64,000 bases of DNA from the NCBI GenBank assembly GCA_030272585.1, contig BSYQ01000004.1, positions 4,588,001 through 4,652,000 of the forward strand. Direction: 5' to 3'. Origin of the DNA: Bryopsis sp. KO-2023 (Eukaryota > Chlorophyta > Ulvophyceae > Bryopsidales > Bryopsidaceae). Shown piece after piece: positions 1 through 11,200 of the stretch. Made by a program: the position numbers and the translations under genes. The notes beneath the pieces were generated by a model. It was given only the letters and a program-made list of their open reading frames with translations, did not search any database and was not told the DNA's origin. The number at the start of each line of letters is the position of its first letter. The stretch's first letter is position 1.

Positions 1-465
1 GAAAACAAATGATGCTTTTTTAATTCAGACAACGTGAAAAAACTTATTATTCCGAGGCGTCTACGTTCAGCCCCATTTCACGTAGTGCACGTGAAATGCT
101 GGATGTTCAAGACTCACGCTATTTTCCATCAGTTTCATAATGAGACCTCTTGGATGGGAAAAAAAAGGAAAACGATCCTGGCTAGTTGATCACCGCCTCC
201 GCCCGCGCCCAATCCTCTCTCTCTCTCTTGCCCGTTATCGCCCCTCCTATCGAGTGATACGCCTGGGCTGACGCTTTTGGGAGTGAGAACGGAGCGTCTC
301 AACGAAACTGGAAGACAGACCCACCGTACGGTGTCGTACATATCCAGAATCAGCGGGTTCCCCCGTCTGTCATCCGATTCGGAAAAATGGTCCTCCCACC
401 CCTATTGAACGACAGCGACATTTGGTTTTCGCGAGCTCTTCGCGCCGTTGATAGTTGTTGGAGTG
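1..465. other. Upstream flank of ISD11; possible terminal exon on minus strand
   Basis: No recognisable gene. On the minus strand a pyrimidine-rich stretch ending in AG (acceptor near 149-150) is followed by about 26 open codons ending in TGA at 67-69, which could be the last exon of a gene reading toward the left edge. No upstream exon with a matching phase was found, so this stays a guess. The CG-rich stretch around 180-420 probably contains the ISD11 promoter. Confidence 0.2.
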
Positions 466-1113
466 ATGCCTACGGCAGCTGACGTCCGTGCGTTGTACAG
501 AGCGTTCCTGAGACAAGGTAGGAATGCGCCACACATCTTCGGGGTGTTTGGAGGTGGCGGCTTTGCGCTCTTCTGGTGCTTTGGTGCATGTTGATCGGGC
601 GGTTTGGTGGACACTCACCGTTGGAGATTTTCTCTGTCGCAGGCGAACTGTTCCCCCAGTATAACATCAGAGAGTAAGTTGGATGTTGGATGGCCAAACT
701 CGTAGGCATTTATTTTCTCCTTTTTTTTTAGTGCGTGCTTTCTTTCGGGATCGTTGGAGGGTTGAAATCGGCGGTGGTTCTCTTTCGAAATAATAGCTTG
801 AATAGGTTTCATTCCCTGGGTATAGATACATTAAGCGACGTGCGCGTGAGGGATTCGAAGCGCAGAGGAAAACCACTCAGCCGGAGGCCATCGAAGCCGC
901 TTGGAAAAAAGCTAAAGAAGACTTGGAAGTCGCGAAGCGCCAAGCGGTCGTTTACTCGCTCTTCTCTAGGCCGCAAAAGAGTGTTATGGTATGCTCGGCT
1001 CGATCGCTTCACTCGTCCTTTCATATCGTTACGATGACAAGAAAGCGTGAAAATTTCAATGCCTAGACTTTACTTTCTATTAGCTTGTGGAACGCAACCC
1101 TCTGTTTTCTTAA
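466..1113 (+). CDS. LYRM4: ISD11/LYRM4-type LYR-motif protein (Fe-S cluster biogenesis), 4 exons
   Basis: Spliced from 466-517, 643-673, 826-988 and 1084-1113, with GT-AG introns and phases that close exactly, giving 91 residues. The family's usual length is about 90. The LYR tripeptide is at residues 10-12 inside the typical RALYRAFLR helix, and the downstream conserved phenylalanine is F38 in the REGF motif. The helix around 53-70 (AAWKKAKEDLEVAKRQ) and the C-terminal LVERNPLF resemble ISD11 more than other LYR proteins. ISD11 binds and stabilises the cysteine desulfurase NFS1, together with acyl-carrier protein, in mitochondria. The ATG at 466 begins directly before the LYR helix, as in other members. 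All exons are short, so no single long reading frame marks the gene. Another small LYR protein is possible but less likely. Confidence 0.82.
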
Positions 1114-1716
1114 AACGTTGAAGGGAAAAAAAGTGGTATGTGGGATGCTTACCTCATACCACATAGTGGAGATGAGCTGTGGCAACCCATTTTATGCTGG
1201 TTATGAAAACAACTGTGCAGTTTTGCCCTTTTCCAAAAAACTTTACAGAGCAGTTAGAGAGCTTATTCTGCTTATGCATTTTTCAGGACAATCGTTTGGC
1301 TTTCAGTTTTTGATTTGGTTACAGAGGTGCTTGATGTCCAGCCTGAAGCACCAATTCTGTAGAAAGAATTTACTGGAGGATTCGTTGAATGTCGCTTTTT
1401 GTCCATCATTCCAGAAAGTGGCTGATTTGTTTACACTCCCAGCTAAACCGGCTTGCAACACTTAGCAAATACCCTTAAGTAATCAACCATATCAGGTTCT
1501 GAGATTAAGAAAAATAGGAAAAACTTGCAGGTGGCGGTGGGAAAATGCGTTTTGAACCTCTTTTTTTTGTGTGTGTATCATCCAGGAACAAACCTCCCCC
1601 AAGTGAAGCAATTTTCCCATTCGAGTTCAAAAAGGTCCCACGGGTTGAGGGGGGAAAAACATAAAAAAGAGAAAGAGAGAGAGAGAGAACCTAGTGTCTG
1701 TGCTAGGTGAGCCTAC
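1114..1716. other. ISD11-PRORP spacer
   Basis: No gene is recognised. It should hold the ISD11 3' UTR and the PRORP promoter. A perfect 8-bp inverted repeat (GTGGTATG at about 1134-1141 and CATACCAC at about 1166-1173) could form a small hairpin. A short GA-rich run lies at 1669-1686. Confidence 0.5.
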
Positions 1717-3729
1717 ATGGTTGCACTTTGCTTGGGTTGTTCATTTCTTCGTTACGCTGGGGTGTTGGTTTCACGGAGAGCCTCATTAAACCGCTCACAC
1801 TTCCAAAACAAGATATCGATAGGCAGTTGTCCTGGTGGTTTGAGGTCTTTTGGGCGTCTTACAGAGTCAAGCCGAGGGTTGAGTGTCGGAGCGTTGCTGG
1901 ACCATCAAAGAAGTGGAAAAGAAGCTTCCTTCGTGGGCAGAGCTGAGAGTCACGAGAAAGGGGGTGTCGGAGAAATATCGACAGAAGAAATCGAAATCGA
2001 TTTGGGTAGATCGAACGGAGAGTCGACCATGTCGCAGCAAAGAGGAAATGAGAGGGGGGATTTGAATGCTGGTGGTGGGGGGGGAGGGAAAGGATTGCAA
2101 GGCGAAGGTTTGGACGATCAAGCTGGGAAACGCCGGAAGATGAACGACGGAGGGGTGCAAGCCAGGGAGGGGCCTGACAAAGGGCAAGAGGGTGATGGAT
2201 TGGACGCCAAAGGGAAGAGGAAAAGAGCCAGGATCAATCGGGGACCCCCCAACAAGTTCATCAAAGCGATTCACATGGCTGCAAAGTACTGCGATCGGCA
2301 AGCTGCGATGGCCGCGTTTCGTGGGGCCAAGGCGGCCGGGATGAAACTCAACCAAGACACAATGAATTCTCTGTTGTACATTCTGGTGGGTGGGGACAAA
2401 TGGAGCGACCATGCCAGGAGTGCATGCGAAAAAGTCCTGGGCGAGCCAAAGGAAGCAAAGTCGTTGGAAGATGGAGCTGCGAACGAGCCGGAAGGGCCGA
2501 AAAAGGAAACTCCTGAGGGGAGCGCCATTCCTGGGCAGGACGATTTTCGGACGGAGGTTTTCGAGTATATGAAAGATGGCCAGATGCTGAACAGCGAAAT
2601 GGGGTTCACCGCTCAAGCGCGATTGGCAGCTTGCCATGGGGATGCGGAGCAAGCCTTTGAGTTCCTGGACAAGATGCTGGAGCAGAGAATTCCAGGGAAG
2701 CTCCGCATGTTCACTCCGGCCCTTGTGTGCTACGCTGTGCTGGGCAACATAGAAGGCGCCCTGAAGGTGGAAAAACGCATCAAAGGCGAGAATCTGGACC
2801 TGACGGAGCTGGAGTTCCGACTGCTGTTGGAAGCTTGTGCCACTTCAGGGTCGTACGATCAGTTCGCCACGCTTTTGGCCTCGGTGGGGAAAGAGAGAAC
2901 TTTCTTGGAGGAGTCCACCGTGGAGCATATAATGAGATACTTCAAGTCGGGCAGAGCCGACGAGGCTTTCGCCAAGGGGGCACCCCACGAAGGAAAGGAA
3001 ATGTGGGCTGTCAAGCACGTGGATGTGAGTCCGGATGGCTACTGCGATCTGGCTGGAGGCAAAGTGGCTCCGATCGACCTCGAAGAGGCAGACTGGGGTA
3101 AGTTCTTGGACGGCGTGAAACAGATCGCCCTGGATCGTGAGAAAAACAACGCTTTTTCCGTTTACCTGAATTGGCTCGAGCGAAACGGACCTTTCGACAT
3201 CATCGTGGATGGAGCGAACGTAGCCATGCACGGGCAGAATTTCGAGGGGGCGTTCTTCCGGTTCAACCAAATCGAATGCCTGATGCACATGCTGGCCACG
3301 GAGTTCCCCCAGAGACGTGCCTTAGTGATTTTGCACGTCGGCCGACTGCATGGCGGCCCTGCGAAAGATCCGAAAGCTCAGCAGCTCATCAACAGCTTGC
3401 GGAGCTCCGGGCAGCTGTACTCCACCCCTGTGGGGTCGAATGATGATTGGTACTGGCTGTATGCTGCGATCAAGGCCCAGGGGAATGGACTGGTGGTGAG
3501 CAACGACGAGTGCAGGGACCACAGCTTCCAGCTGCTGGCTCCGAAATATTTTTTGAAGTGGAAGGAGAGGCATTTGGTGAGGTTTGGTATCCACAAGGAC
3601 AGGTTCAAAGGGATGATGGCAGACTTTCGGCTGCCGGCTCCATACACCCCTTGCACCCAACAGCTATATAACGGCACTTGGATGATTCCCTGCGTAGGAG
3701 GGAAATGGTTGTGTGCGAAACCTCTGTAA
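1717..3729 (+). CDS. PRORP: Protein-only RNase P (PRORP): PPR domain plus NYN metallonuclease
   Basis: Intronless, 670 residues. PRORP removes 5' leaders from pre-tRNAs without an RNA subunit. Residues 1-180 are a low-complexity extension with a basic, serine-rich start (SRRASLNRSHFQNK) that looks like an organelle presequence. The PPR-like helical region is about 185-410 and the nuclease domain about 485-620. The catalytic aspartates are all present: D498 (VDGANVA), D576 and D577 (GSNDDWYW) and D597 (SNDECRDH). The RNA-facing KWKERH motif follows. The structural zinc site looks altered: C443 is present, but the partner three residues on is A446; the C-terminal histidine position is M656 (WMIP), while the last cysteine, C666 (KWLC), remains. 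A second in-frame ATG at codon 105 precedes two basic NLS-like clusters (GKRRK, KGKRKRAR), so two protein forms are possible. Confidence 0.93.
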   Translation: MVALCLGCSFLRYAGVLVSRRASLNRSHFQNKISIGSCPGGLRSFGRLTESSRGLSVGALLDHQRSGKEASFVGRAESHEKGGVGEISTEEIEIDLGRSNGESTMSQQRGNERGDLNAGGGGGGKGLQGEGLDDQAGKRRKMNDGGVQAREGPDKGQEGDGLDAKGKRKRARINRGPPNKFIKAIHMAAKYCDRQAAMAAFRGAKAAGMKLNQDTMNSLLYILVGGDKWSDHARSACEKVLGEPKEAKSLEDGAANEPEGPKKETPEGSAIPGQDDFRTEVFEYMKDGQMLNSEMGFTAQARLAACHGDAEQAFEFLDKMLEQRIPGKLRMFTPALVCYAVLGNIEGALKVEKRIKGENLDLTELEFRLLLEACATSGSYDQFATLLASVGKERTFLEESTVEHIMRYFKSGRADEAFAKGAPHEGKEMWAVKHVDVSPDGYCDLAGGKVAPIDLEEADWGKFLDGVKQIALDREKNNAFSVYLNWLERNGPFDIIVDGANVAMHGQNFEGAFFRFNQIECLMHMLATEFPQRRALVILHVGRLHGGPAKDPKAQQLINSLRSSGQLYSTPVGSNDDWYWLYAAIKAQGNGLVVSNDECRDHSFQLLAPKYFLKWKERHLVRFGIHKDRFKGMMADFRLPAPYTPCTQQLYNGTWMIPCVGGKWLCAKPL

Positions 3730-5261
3730 ACAGAAGGCCACCCCGCCAAAAAAGAACAAGAAAACGGGTGATCGTTTTTGAAAAAGGGGGAAAGAGAAAG
3801 ACAGGCCTAGAAAGAAGAAGTTGGAAAAAAAGGGAGGCGGGGTTCTGGTGGTTTCGTCTTTTTTTTTTTGTTTGATTGTTTGTTTTGGAAGTTGCAGTTT
3901 GGTGCATACAGTTGTGTTCGAATTGAGAAGGAGAAGTTGAGATGAGGATATTAACCAGGTTGAACAACATTTGTTTGCACTTTTTTTTTATTATTTTAAA
4001 TATATAATTTCATCGGACAATGTTTCGAGCCAAAGATGCATAGAGATATTTTGCCGTATACGGGAAAGAAGTCAAGAGACGTCCCATCGAGCTGAAAATC
4101 AGCTTTTGTCAATCTCCTGAAAAATTTCTGTTGATGGGAGGTGATTGCAATGGTAATCCTCCATTGTACGCATTAGTTTCAGAAAAGCAACATCCATTGC
4201 GATGGATTCGAATTGGACAAACTTCAGCATTAGTGTTTGGTGATTTTATGTTAAAACATTCACTCAGTTTGAACAAATAGACATTTTCTATGATAATAAA
4301 AGTTTCAAACGATGTGGCAGTTGTACGCAAATGTGTGCGGGAGTCCAAGTGGGGAACGGAGAAAAACAAATCGTTCAGCATGTTTGGCCAGCCTTTACAT
4401 CCATGGATGGGGCTGTGTTTCGGCTGCCGCCATCGCAGCTTGCACTTGTGCTGGGACCAGAACTCGGTTCTCTTTCCTGAATCTAAAGCCCAGAAACCAA
4501 GCAAAGGTGGCCCCGGCCTGTCTCTGAGAACCTAACAGGTTTTTGAAAAGTTTTCAGGAACCTGGTGACCAAACAGAGAAGCAGATGATTGGACGAGAAG
4601 GCGGAAATATTGATTTATCACACAAATCAACCTTCCTACAATACATTGAATGCTTTTGACAGATCCTGTGTTTTTTGCTTCTGTGTGTGTATGTTTATTG
4701 GTTTTTTTCACTTTTGTCTATCCTCTCCCAGGCACTCTGGTGGCTGTGGTGGATTCCTGGCTCTTGTACCAAAACTGAACAGGATTACGAACCCACCCCC
4801 CTCCTTTGTATTCTCATTTTTGTTTCTGAATGAGCATCTCTGCCAGTAGCAACTCGTTTCGATGTCCGAAAATTGCACTCACCGAATTCTGCCCCAACAC
4901 CGAAAACCACTCCCCCACAAACTGCGAAAATATGGCAAAAAATCAAATGATATATAATATAAAAAGTAGTACAAGAGAAGGATTGATACATCGACGCTTG
5001 GTTACTGATCACCAAGACTCCCAACCCCCACCTTCACCCCATTTGACCTTAATTGCCGAAATGACAAAATACAAGATTTAGAAAAAAAATACAATAAACA
5101 TGAACCACCACACCATACACAGATAAAAAACAAAGCAGCATTTTTTTTCAAAAATCCTCTCTTCCCCATATGCCCTAACAACTATAAAAAGATCCATCCC
5201 ACCACTCAAAGCGTTCTCTGATAAAAATGCTAATAATAAGGGGGAGGTAAAACATCACCAC
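3730..5261. other. Convergent intergenic region between PRORP and ABCA
   Basis: Holds the 3' ends of the converging PRORP and ABCA genes. Short open frames on both strands around 4,109-4,535 lack splice context, recognisable motifs or family resemblance. The region is AT-rich, with A runs near the ABCA stop. Nothing else supportable is seen. Confidence 0.5.
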
Positions 5262-8200
5262 CTAATCGATCTGTACAGTGAATGCATTGGCTCCTTGGGC
5301 CAGATGCAGGAAAACATCTTCCAGCTTGGTTTGCGAAATGGAGTAGTCCAAAACTTTTCCCGAGAGTTTGGCTTTTTCGACGATTTCGAACAATTTTGGA
5401 ACGTCGACCTCTTCGTTGGGGATCTTGAAACGAATTCGATCGTCGACTTCCTCCATGACAGACGAGGATGGGCAAGCATCATGCACGGCTGCTTTGATGT
5501 TGTTTTCTCCGGCTTGGGGAGTGCGAACCTCCAGAATGTAGCCTGGAAATAAGAAATCAATGTTTAATGTTTTGGACCAAAACAGAATGCAATTTGAAGT
5601 ATTGATGGCGAAAAAATCAGGATCGAAAATCAGGTACAAGGGGTTCGAACGTGGGTGTGGAAAACTCCCGAAGACTCCATTATAGAAAAAGAAAACATAG
5701 TACTTAGTTAAGAAACAGAAACAAGCAAATATGAAATGAGTAAGAAACAGAAAGCAACCAAGCACCAAGACATTCTGTTCCTCCATTGTTTGTGGATCCT
5801 CACCCGTTCCATATCGATTTTTCAACTGTTGCTGCGTTCCTAAAGCTTTCAATTGTCCATCCACCATGATTCCGATCCGCGTGCACAGGGCTTCGCACTC
5901 TTCCATGGAATGACTGGACAGCACCACGCAATGCCCCACCGAGGTCGTTTCAGACTTGATCACTTCCCACAAAAACCTTCTGGCTCCAGGATCCATTCCG
6001 CTCGAAGGTTCATCCAGCAACACAACTGGAGAATTCCCTGTTTTTTTTTCCAACCCCCCCAAAAAAGCAGGAACAAAACGATCAACAAAAGCCAACCAAA
6101 AAGAAAAAGAAAGAAAAAGCTGCACATCGGCATATTCGTAAAAAGAAGGATTGAACCCGAATGACTAAAAAGAAGGTTTTTTGAGCTGGCTCGATTGGTG
6201 CACTATTTCAAAACTGGAGCGAAATTGGGATAAAAAAAATACTCCATCCAATTAAATTCGGCAAGAAACTCTGGATCACTGACCAAGAAAATCAATGCCC
6301 CGGTTCCCTCTCACCGATGATCGCCAATGCCACACTCAGCTTCCTTTTGTTCCCCCCAGAGTAAGTTCCGCAAGTTTGATCGGCATATTTCCGCAGCGAC
6401 AGGTGGTCCAGCAGAAACCCAATCATCTCCGAAACATCTCGGCTCTTTGCCCCGCGCAATCTAGCAAACAATGTCAGGACTTCCCTGCCCGTCAGCAAAA
6501 CTGGCAGCCCGTGCATTTGGGGAGCGTAGCCGGTCCGCCGTCTGGCATGCTGCAGCTCCGATTCCGTGGAGAATCCGGACACGAACGCTTCTCCGTTTGT
6601 GGGAAGTGCTTGGCCCGTCAGCATTTTGAAAGTCGTGGTTTTTCCTTTGAAACGAGAGGATGGGGAAAAAAAATCCAACCTCAGCATATACGTCTTGTCC
6701 AAAACTGGTTTCCATGATTCTTTCTTTGGAAAATAAACAAGAGCAGTTGGAAGTGAAAATTTCGATGGCAGGGGGATTCTTTTTTTGTTTTTGTTTTCAT
6801 TTTTCTTTCTCTTTTTTTTTTTGGGGGGGGGGGGGAGGTGGTTCGAAAAGACTGTTACACCCAATGTTACCTGCTCCATTAGTTCCAAGCAATCCGAAGC
6901 ACTCGCCCTCTGCAATGCCCAGCGAAAGGTTTTCGACGGCTCTGATGGGAGGCCGCCGTCCAAACAACCCTCGTTGATACGTTTTGGAGATGTTCTGAAC
7001 ACCCACGTTGAACGCCTTGACTTCACCTGCGCAAATATCATTCCTAGGTTATAATCCTAACCCTGTCCAAGCCTGATTCGAATCGGGGGGGGGGGAAGCT
7101 TGTGGACGACTATGACGTCTTTTCGAAAAATGGCGGCGCCGCCGCCTGAATGAGCTCTCTGAGAGATAGCAGTCATGGAATAACGTTTTGCGAACCCCAC
7201 CTTGGGCCACGCGGTCGATCTCCTCCAGCACGAGATCGTCAGCATCCTGTGGCGGCCCGCCGCCGCCTTCGTGATTCCTCCGCACCAATCTTCTCCACAA
7301 TCGCGCAAACCCTCGATTGATCGGGCCCTCCTCCAAACCGAACACGATGATCCAAAAGGCGGCGCATTGCGCGACGATTATGGCGGCGGGCTCGCCGACG
7401 ATGTTCCAGCGCCAGGGAGAGCACGCCCCTGAGTCCGTTTCGATGTCGATGTCTACCTCTTTGCCGCACACTTCCAAAATGTTGAAATAAGAGTTCGCGA
7501 TGTCTTTCAGCCCTTGGGCGAACGTGAAGTGCGGCGAGATGATCCTCAAAACGATTTTCACCGCCTTGCTCGACCTCACGAACTAGGAAACAAATTTAAA
7601 CACGACGGAAGCATATTATCCGACCATCATCTTTTTACCATGAAAATGAGATGTCGTCAATTTTTCGATTCTTGATTTCGCCAATATGTTTATTCAATTT
7701 CCTTTCTGTCCTTTCCAGTTTATGGCTTTTTTTTGTCTTTTCGCAAATTTCGAAGAGGAAATGTTGCCCTACTGCAACCATCAGTGCCACAATACCTACT
7801 AGTTCAGAAAGAAAGAAAGCTGATTTCAAATTTCGATCCCTTTTTCTTTTTTAGTGGATGGATTGCGAATGCATAGTGTCTTTTCTCATTCTTATTATAT
7901 ATTAGCAATTTGACAATCTTTTGCCCGACAATTCTGACTCACCCTGGCGTGGTGTTTGGCTTCTTCATCCAGAGCAAGCACATCCAAAATCGAAACGGCG
8001 ATAAAACCCACCACAGATTCGAGAAAATACAGAGTGGTTGCCCTCTGCAAGCCTTTCATTTCGTTGGAGAAAGCAAAAGACATCGCATAAGTTTTGGGAA
8101 TGAAGCCGAAGCCGAACAAGATGAAAAGGAACACCACGGCCGCCAGTCGCTCTCCGCTGAACATCGGCAGATCCATGACGGCGATCAAAACGATGGTGAT

Positions 8201-11200
8201 GGCGGCTGGGATCAGAAAGATCAGGAAATCCATGGCACTGTGAGCCAACCAGAAGGCTCCCACGGAAGCCCCTGTGAAAAGCAAAATTAATTAAAAAAAA
8301 GTCTGGAATCTTCTGTTTTTCGTTTTGAGAATGGATGGTAAACATAGTAGTAGCATTTATGATTCCATCCACCCCAACCAGACTTGGAGAATATTGAAAC
8401 ATTGGAAAACGGTGGTGGTTTTTATCGATGATTATGATTGGTTTGCATGCATGTTTAGATCGGAGCCATCGAAAATACTCGATCGCCTGGATACTTTTTT
8501 TTTTCTTCTGAAATCCGGAAACAGCACTGTGAGAACTGTTTTTTTTTTTCTTTTTTTTTTCAAATCGAGGACGAAAGCAGCAGCTGATAACCCCACATCC
8601 TGTTTTTTGAATAAAACGAATTATTCACAGAATGAAGAAAAAAACATTTAAGCAAAAAAAAAAGGAAAAAAAAAGAAAATCTCGATTTTTGTCTCACCAG
8701 AAACGAGCTGGACTTGCTTAGATCCGGATTCCTCCTCTCTAACGATAAACATGATGAAGGAGGCTGCCATGACAGACATGGCGATGATCAACAGCAGAAT
8801 CAGCAGAAAAGTCAGCAAAGACTCGATGACGATATCTTTGATGATATTTTTCTCATAGCCGATGCGAGGCAGGGGATGGTTCACAACCTGCAACAATAAG
8901 ATGGATTTTTAGGTTTCTTTTATAAAAAATCCACTGGAGTTCAAATCGTATTTTGAGTTCGTGGCCCTAATTTAGAATATAAACGTTTTCGACCTATCAT
9001 TCCTTGGATCATGAATTTGTGAGTTGAGAAATATTCGATAAGGAAAAAAGAAGTGAAAAAAATAAAATATGAAAAAGGAAAGATAGACCTGGTCAATATT
9101 GGGGATGGAGCGTGAGAGGAGGGGGGGGCGAATTCACGTCGAGGCCAGAACAAAAAGGAAAATAAAAACGGCAAAATGGGAATTTTAATACTGTACTATA
9201 ATAATATATATACATATATATTTACATATATACCTTTTTTTAATTTTGTCATAATTTTGATGATTTTTTGTTTGATTTGTCTTGCCCACACCTCTATTTT
9301 CCCCTCGCCACTCAAAAGCTGAAACAGACCGTTGTGGAAAGAATTCAAAGCCGCCGGATATGCATGGAAAGCCGAATTGTTGAACATCAATCTGATGGAT
9401 ATGTTCCCCACCCCATCCCTTATGTCTGCCATGGAAGGCATCTCAAAAAATTCCACGGCATCGTAAATCGCTTCGTTTTGGTACCACCTTATATCCAATC
9501 ACAACAAAAAAAAGAAGCAATAATTTTAAGAAGAAGGAAAAAAAAAGCAACTAATAAACTAATCGATTTTTAACCCACTCACCCACCATTCAGAGAAGAA
9601 ACGGGAAAAAAAACCCAACTAAATTCTTGATAAGAAACGGGAAAAAATAAAATAAAAATCATTATTTGCTTTTCTTTGTTGAAAAAAAAAATGCACAATA
9701 TAATAACAATAATATATAGTTTATACTCACCGTTCTCTTATGTTTTCGCCCAAAGGTTCCATGCTTTCCACAGGATTGGTGTTGGGCACTTCATCCCATG
9801 CAGAAACGAAAGCCGAAAAATTGACCTCGTCGCTGGGAAGCACTCCATCAGTTTTGAACAGGGGTTGCTTGCCATCGAGCGCAGTTTTTCTGTTCAACAG
9901 AAGGGGGCTTCTTTTGTCCGTGGGATCAATCTGTCCCATAAGAAAAAATAGTAATACATAAAACATAAGTAAATCATGCATGCCAAGTTTCCACAGAACT
10001 GATTTGTATTGTACATCTGCTCAAAACAGGAATGCTTGATTTCCCCATGGCGAAGCATATCTTTTTTCTTTTCTTGTTTCACTTCAACTTCTTCAAGACA
10101 AACTTATTTTTAGGGAGATTAAATCATGCTCTTTTTTTTCTTAAAAGAGGAAATTTCAAAACACCCCTACAAGTTCCCCTCCCCCCTCCCCCCCCCAAAA
10201 AAAATTGAAAAATTGAAAAAAAATAAAAATTGAAAAAATATATACAAAGAATACATAAAAAACATACCTGTCTGACGAGCACTGCAGTTAATACGAGCAG
10301 AAGCGGAATGACCATTTGCCACAGCAGCACCGATCGCTCTCTTCTGCTGGTGTTGACCCGTTTCATGAACAAGCCCCAGAATTGCTGAAGGAAAAGCTTC
10401 AAACCTGTGTTTCTCTCTTTTCCGGAAAGGATGCTGGCTGCCTCTCTGTGACTATTTTGTTCCATCGATGCAACCCCTGCGTCATAATATAGAAGTTGAA
10501 AAAAACAATTTCTTTAGAAATGCAACTCAGCAATTTTCATTTTTTTTAATCAGTTGAGAAAACACAAGAATCACTCGCCTCATTTTCTTTTCTTTTGTTC
10601 TTTTTTTTTTAATCGAATTAAATGTCCCACAAAGATACAGTTGGAAAAGAAGCCAAAAAAATTGATTTTCTTTCAAGGTTTAAAAAAAAGTAAAAATGAG
10701 GTGGTATGTGTGGTGGCAACAATGCAATTTTTTTCTTTCTTTTTTTCGTGCGAAAACATAATCGGGTGTATGATCAATACAAACATATCAGACCCCCAAT
10801 TCTTTTTTTCCACACAGAACGCATGCAAACGCTACCTGCTTTGCCTTGATATGTCTGGTCATTGATTTTCAAAAACACTTCCTCCAGCGTAGTCACCGAC
10901 AGGCCATAGCCCACGATTCCCAGCTCCTTTTTCCTGCCTTCGATTTTCCTCAAAAGATCAGGAAAACTTCGAGCATCCCCCCTGGGCAACCTGAACGAAA
11001 CCTCATTCCCTGCCGAACTGAGCACTTTGGAGCTGGGCACATGGCCCTCCACCAATTCCACCACCCTGCGAACGGACGGACTCGCCAAGCTGCTGGCATC
11101 TGTCTTGCCGATGGTTGCTGCCGTTTTTGTGCAAGAGATTAACGTCACAATCAAGGAAAGCACCTTTCAATGGAACAAGGCCAGTGCAGTTTTTTTGCTG

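Noticed and set aside
67-148. Terminal exon of a minus-strand gene at the left edge
   Set aside because: A good acceptor and 26 open codons, but no upstream exon with matching phase and no recognisable peptide; kept only as a remark on the flank.
1867-2652. A 261-codon minus-strand frame inside PRORP
   Set aside because: Shadow of the PRORP coding strand; no recognisable protein.
5635-6165. Other GGTTCGAA- and GGTTCAATCC-like B boxes in ABCA introns (5,640; minus strand near 6,150)
   Set aside because: No T stem, acceptor stem or A box can be formed around them.
9234-9487. A longer ABCA exon 13 reading down to 9,234
   Set aside because: Using the donor at 9,291 joins IE to [10 protein letters not shown] in phase, matching the family; the longer version adds lysine-rich intron sequence.
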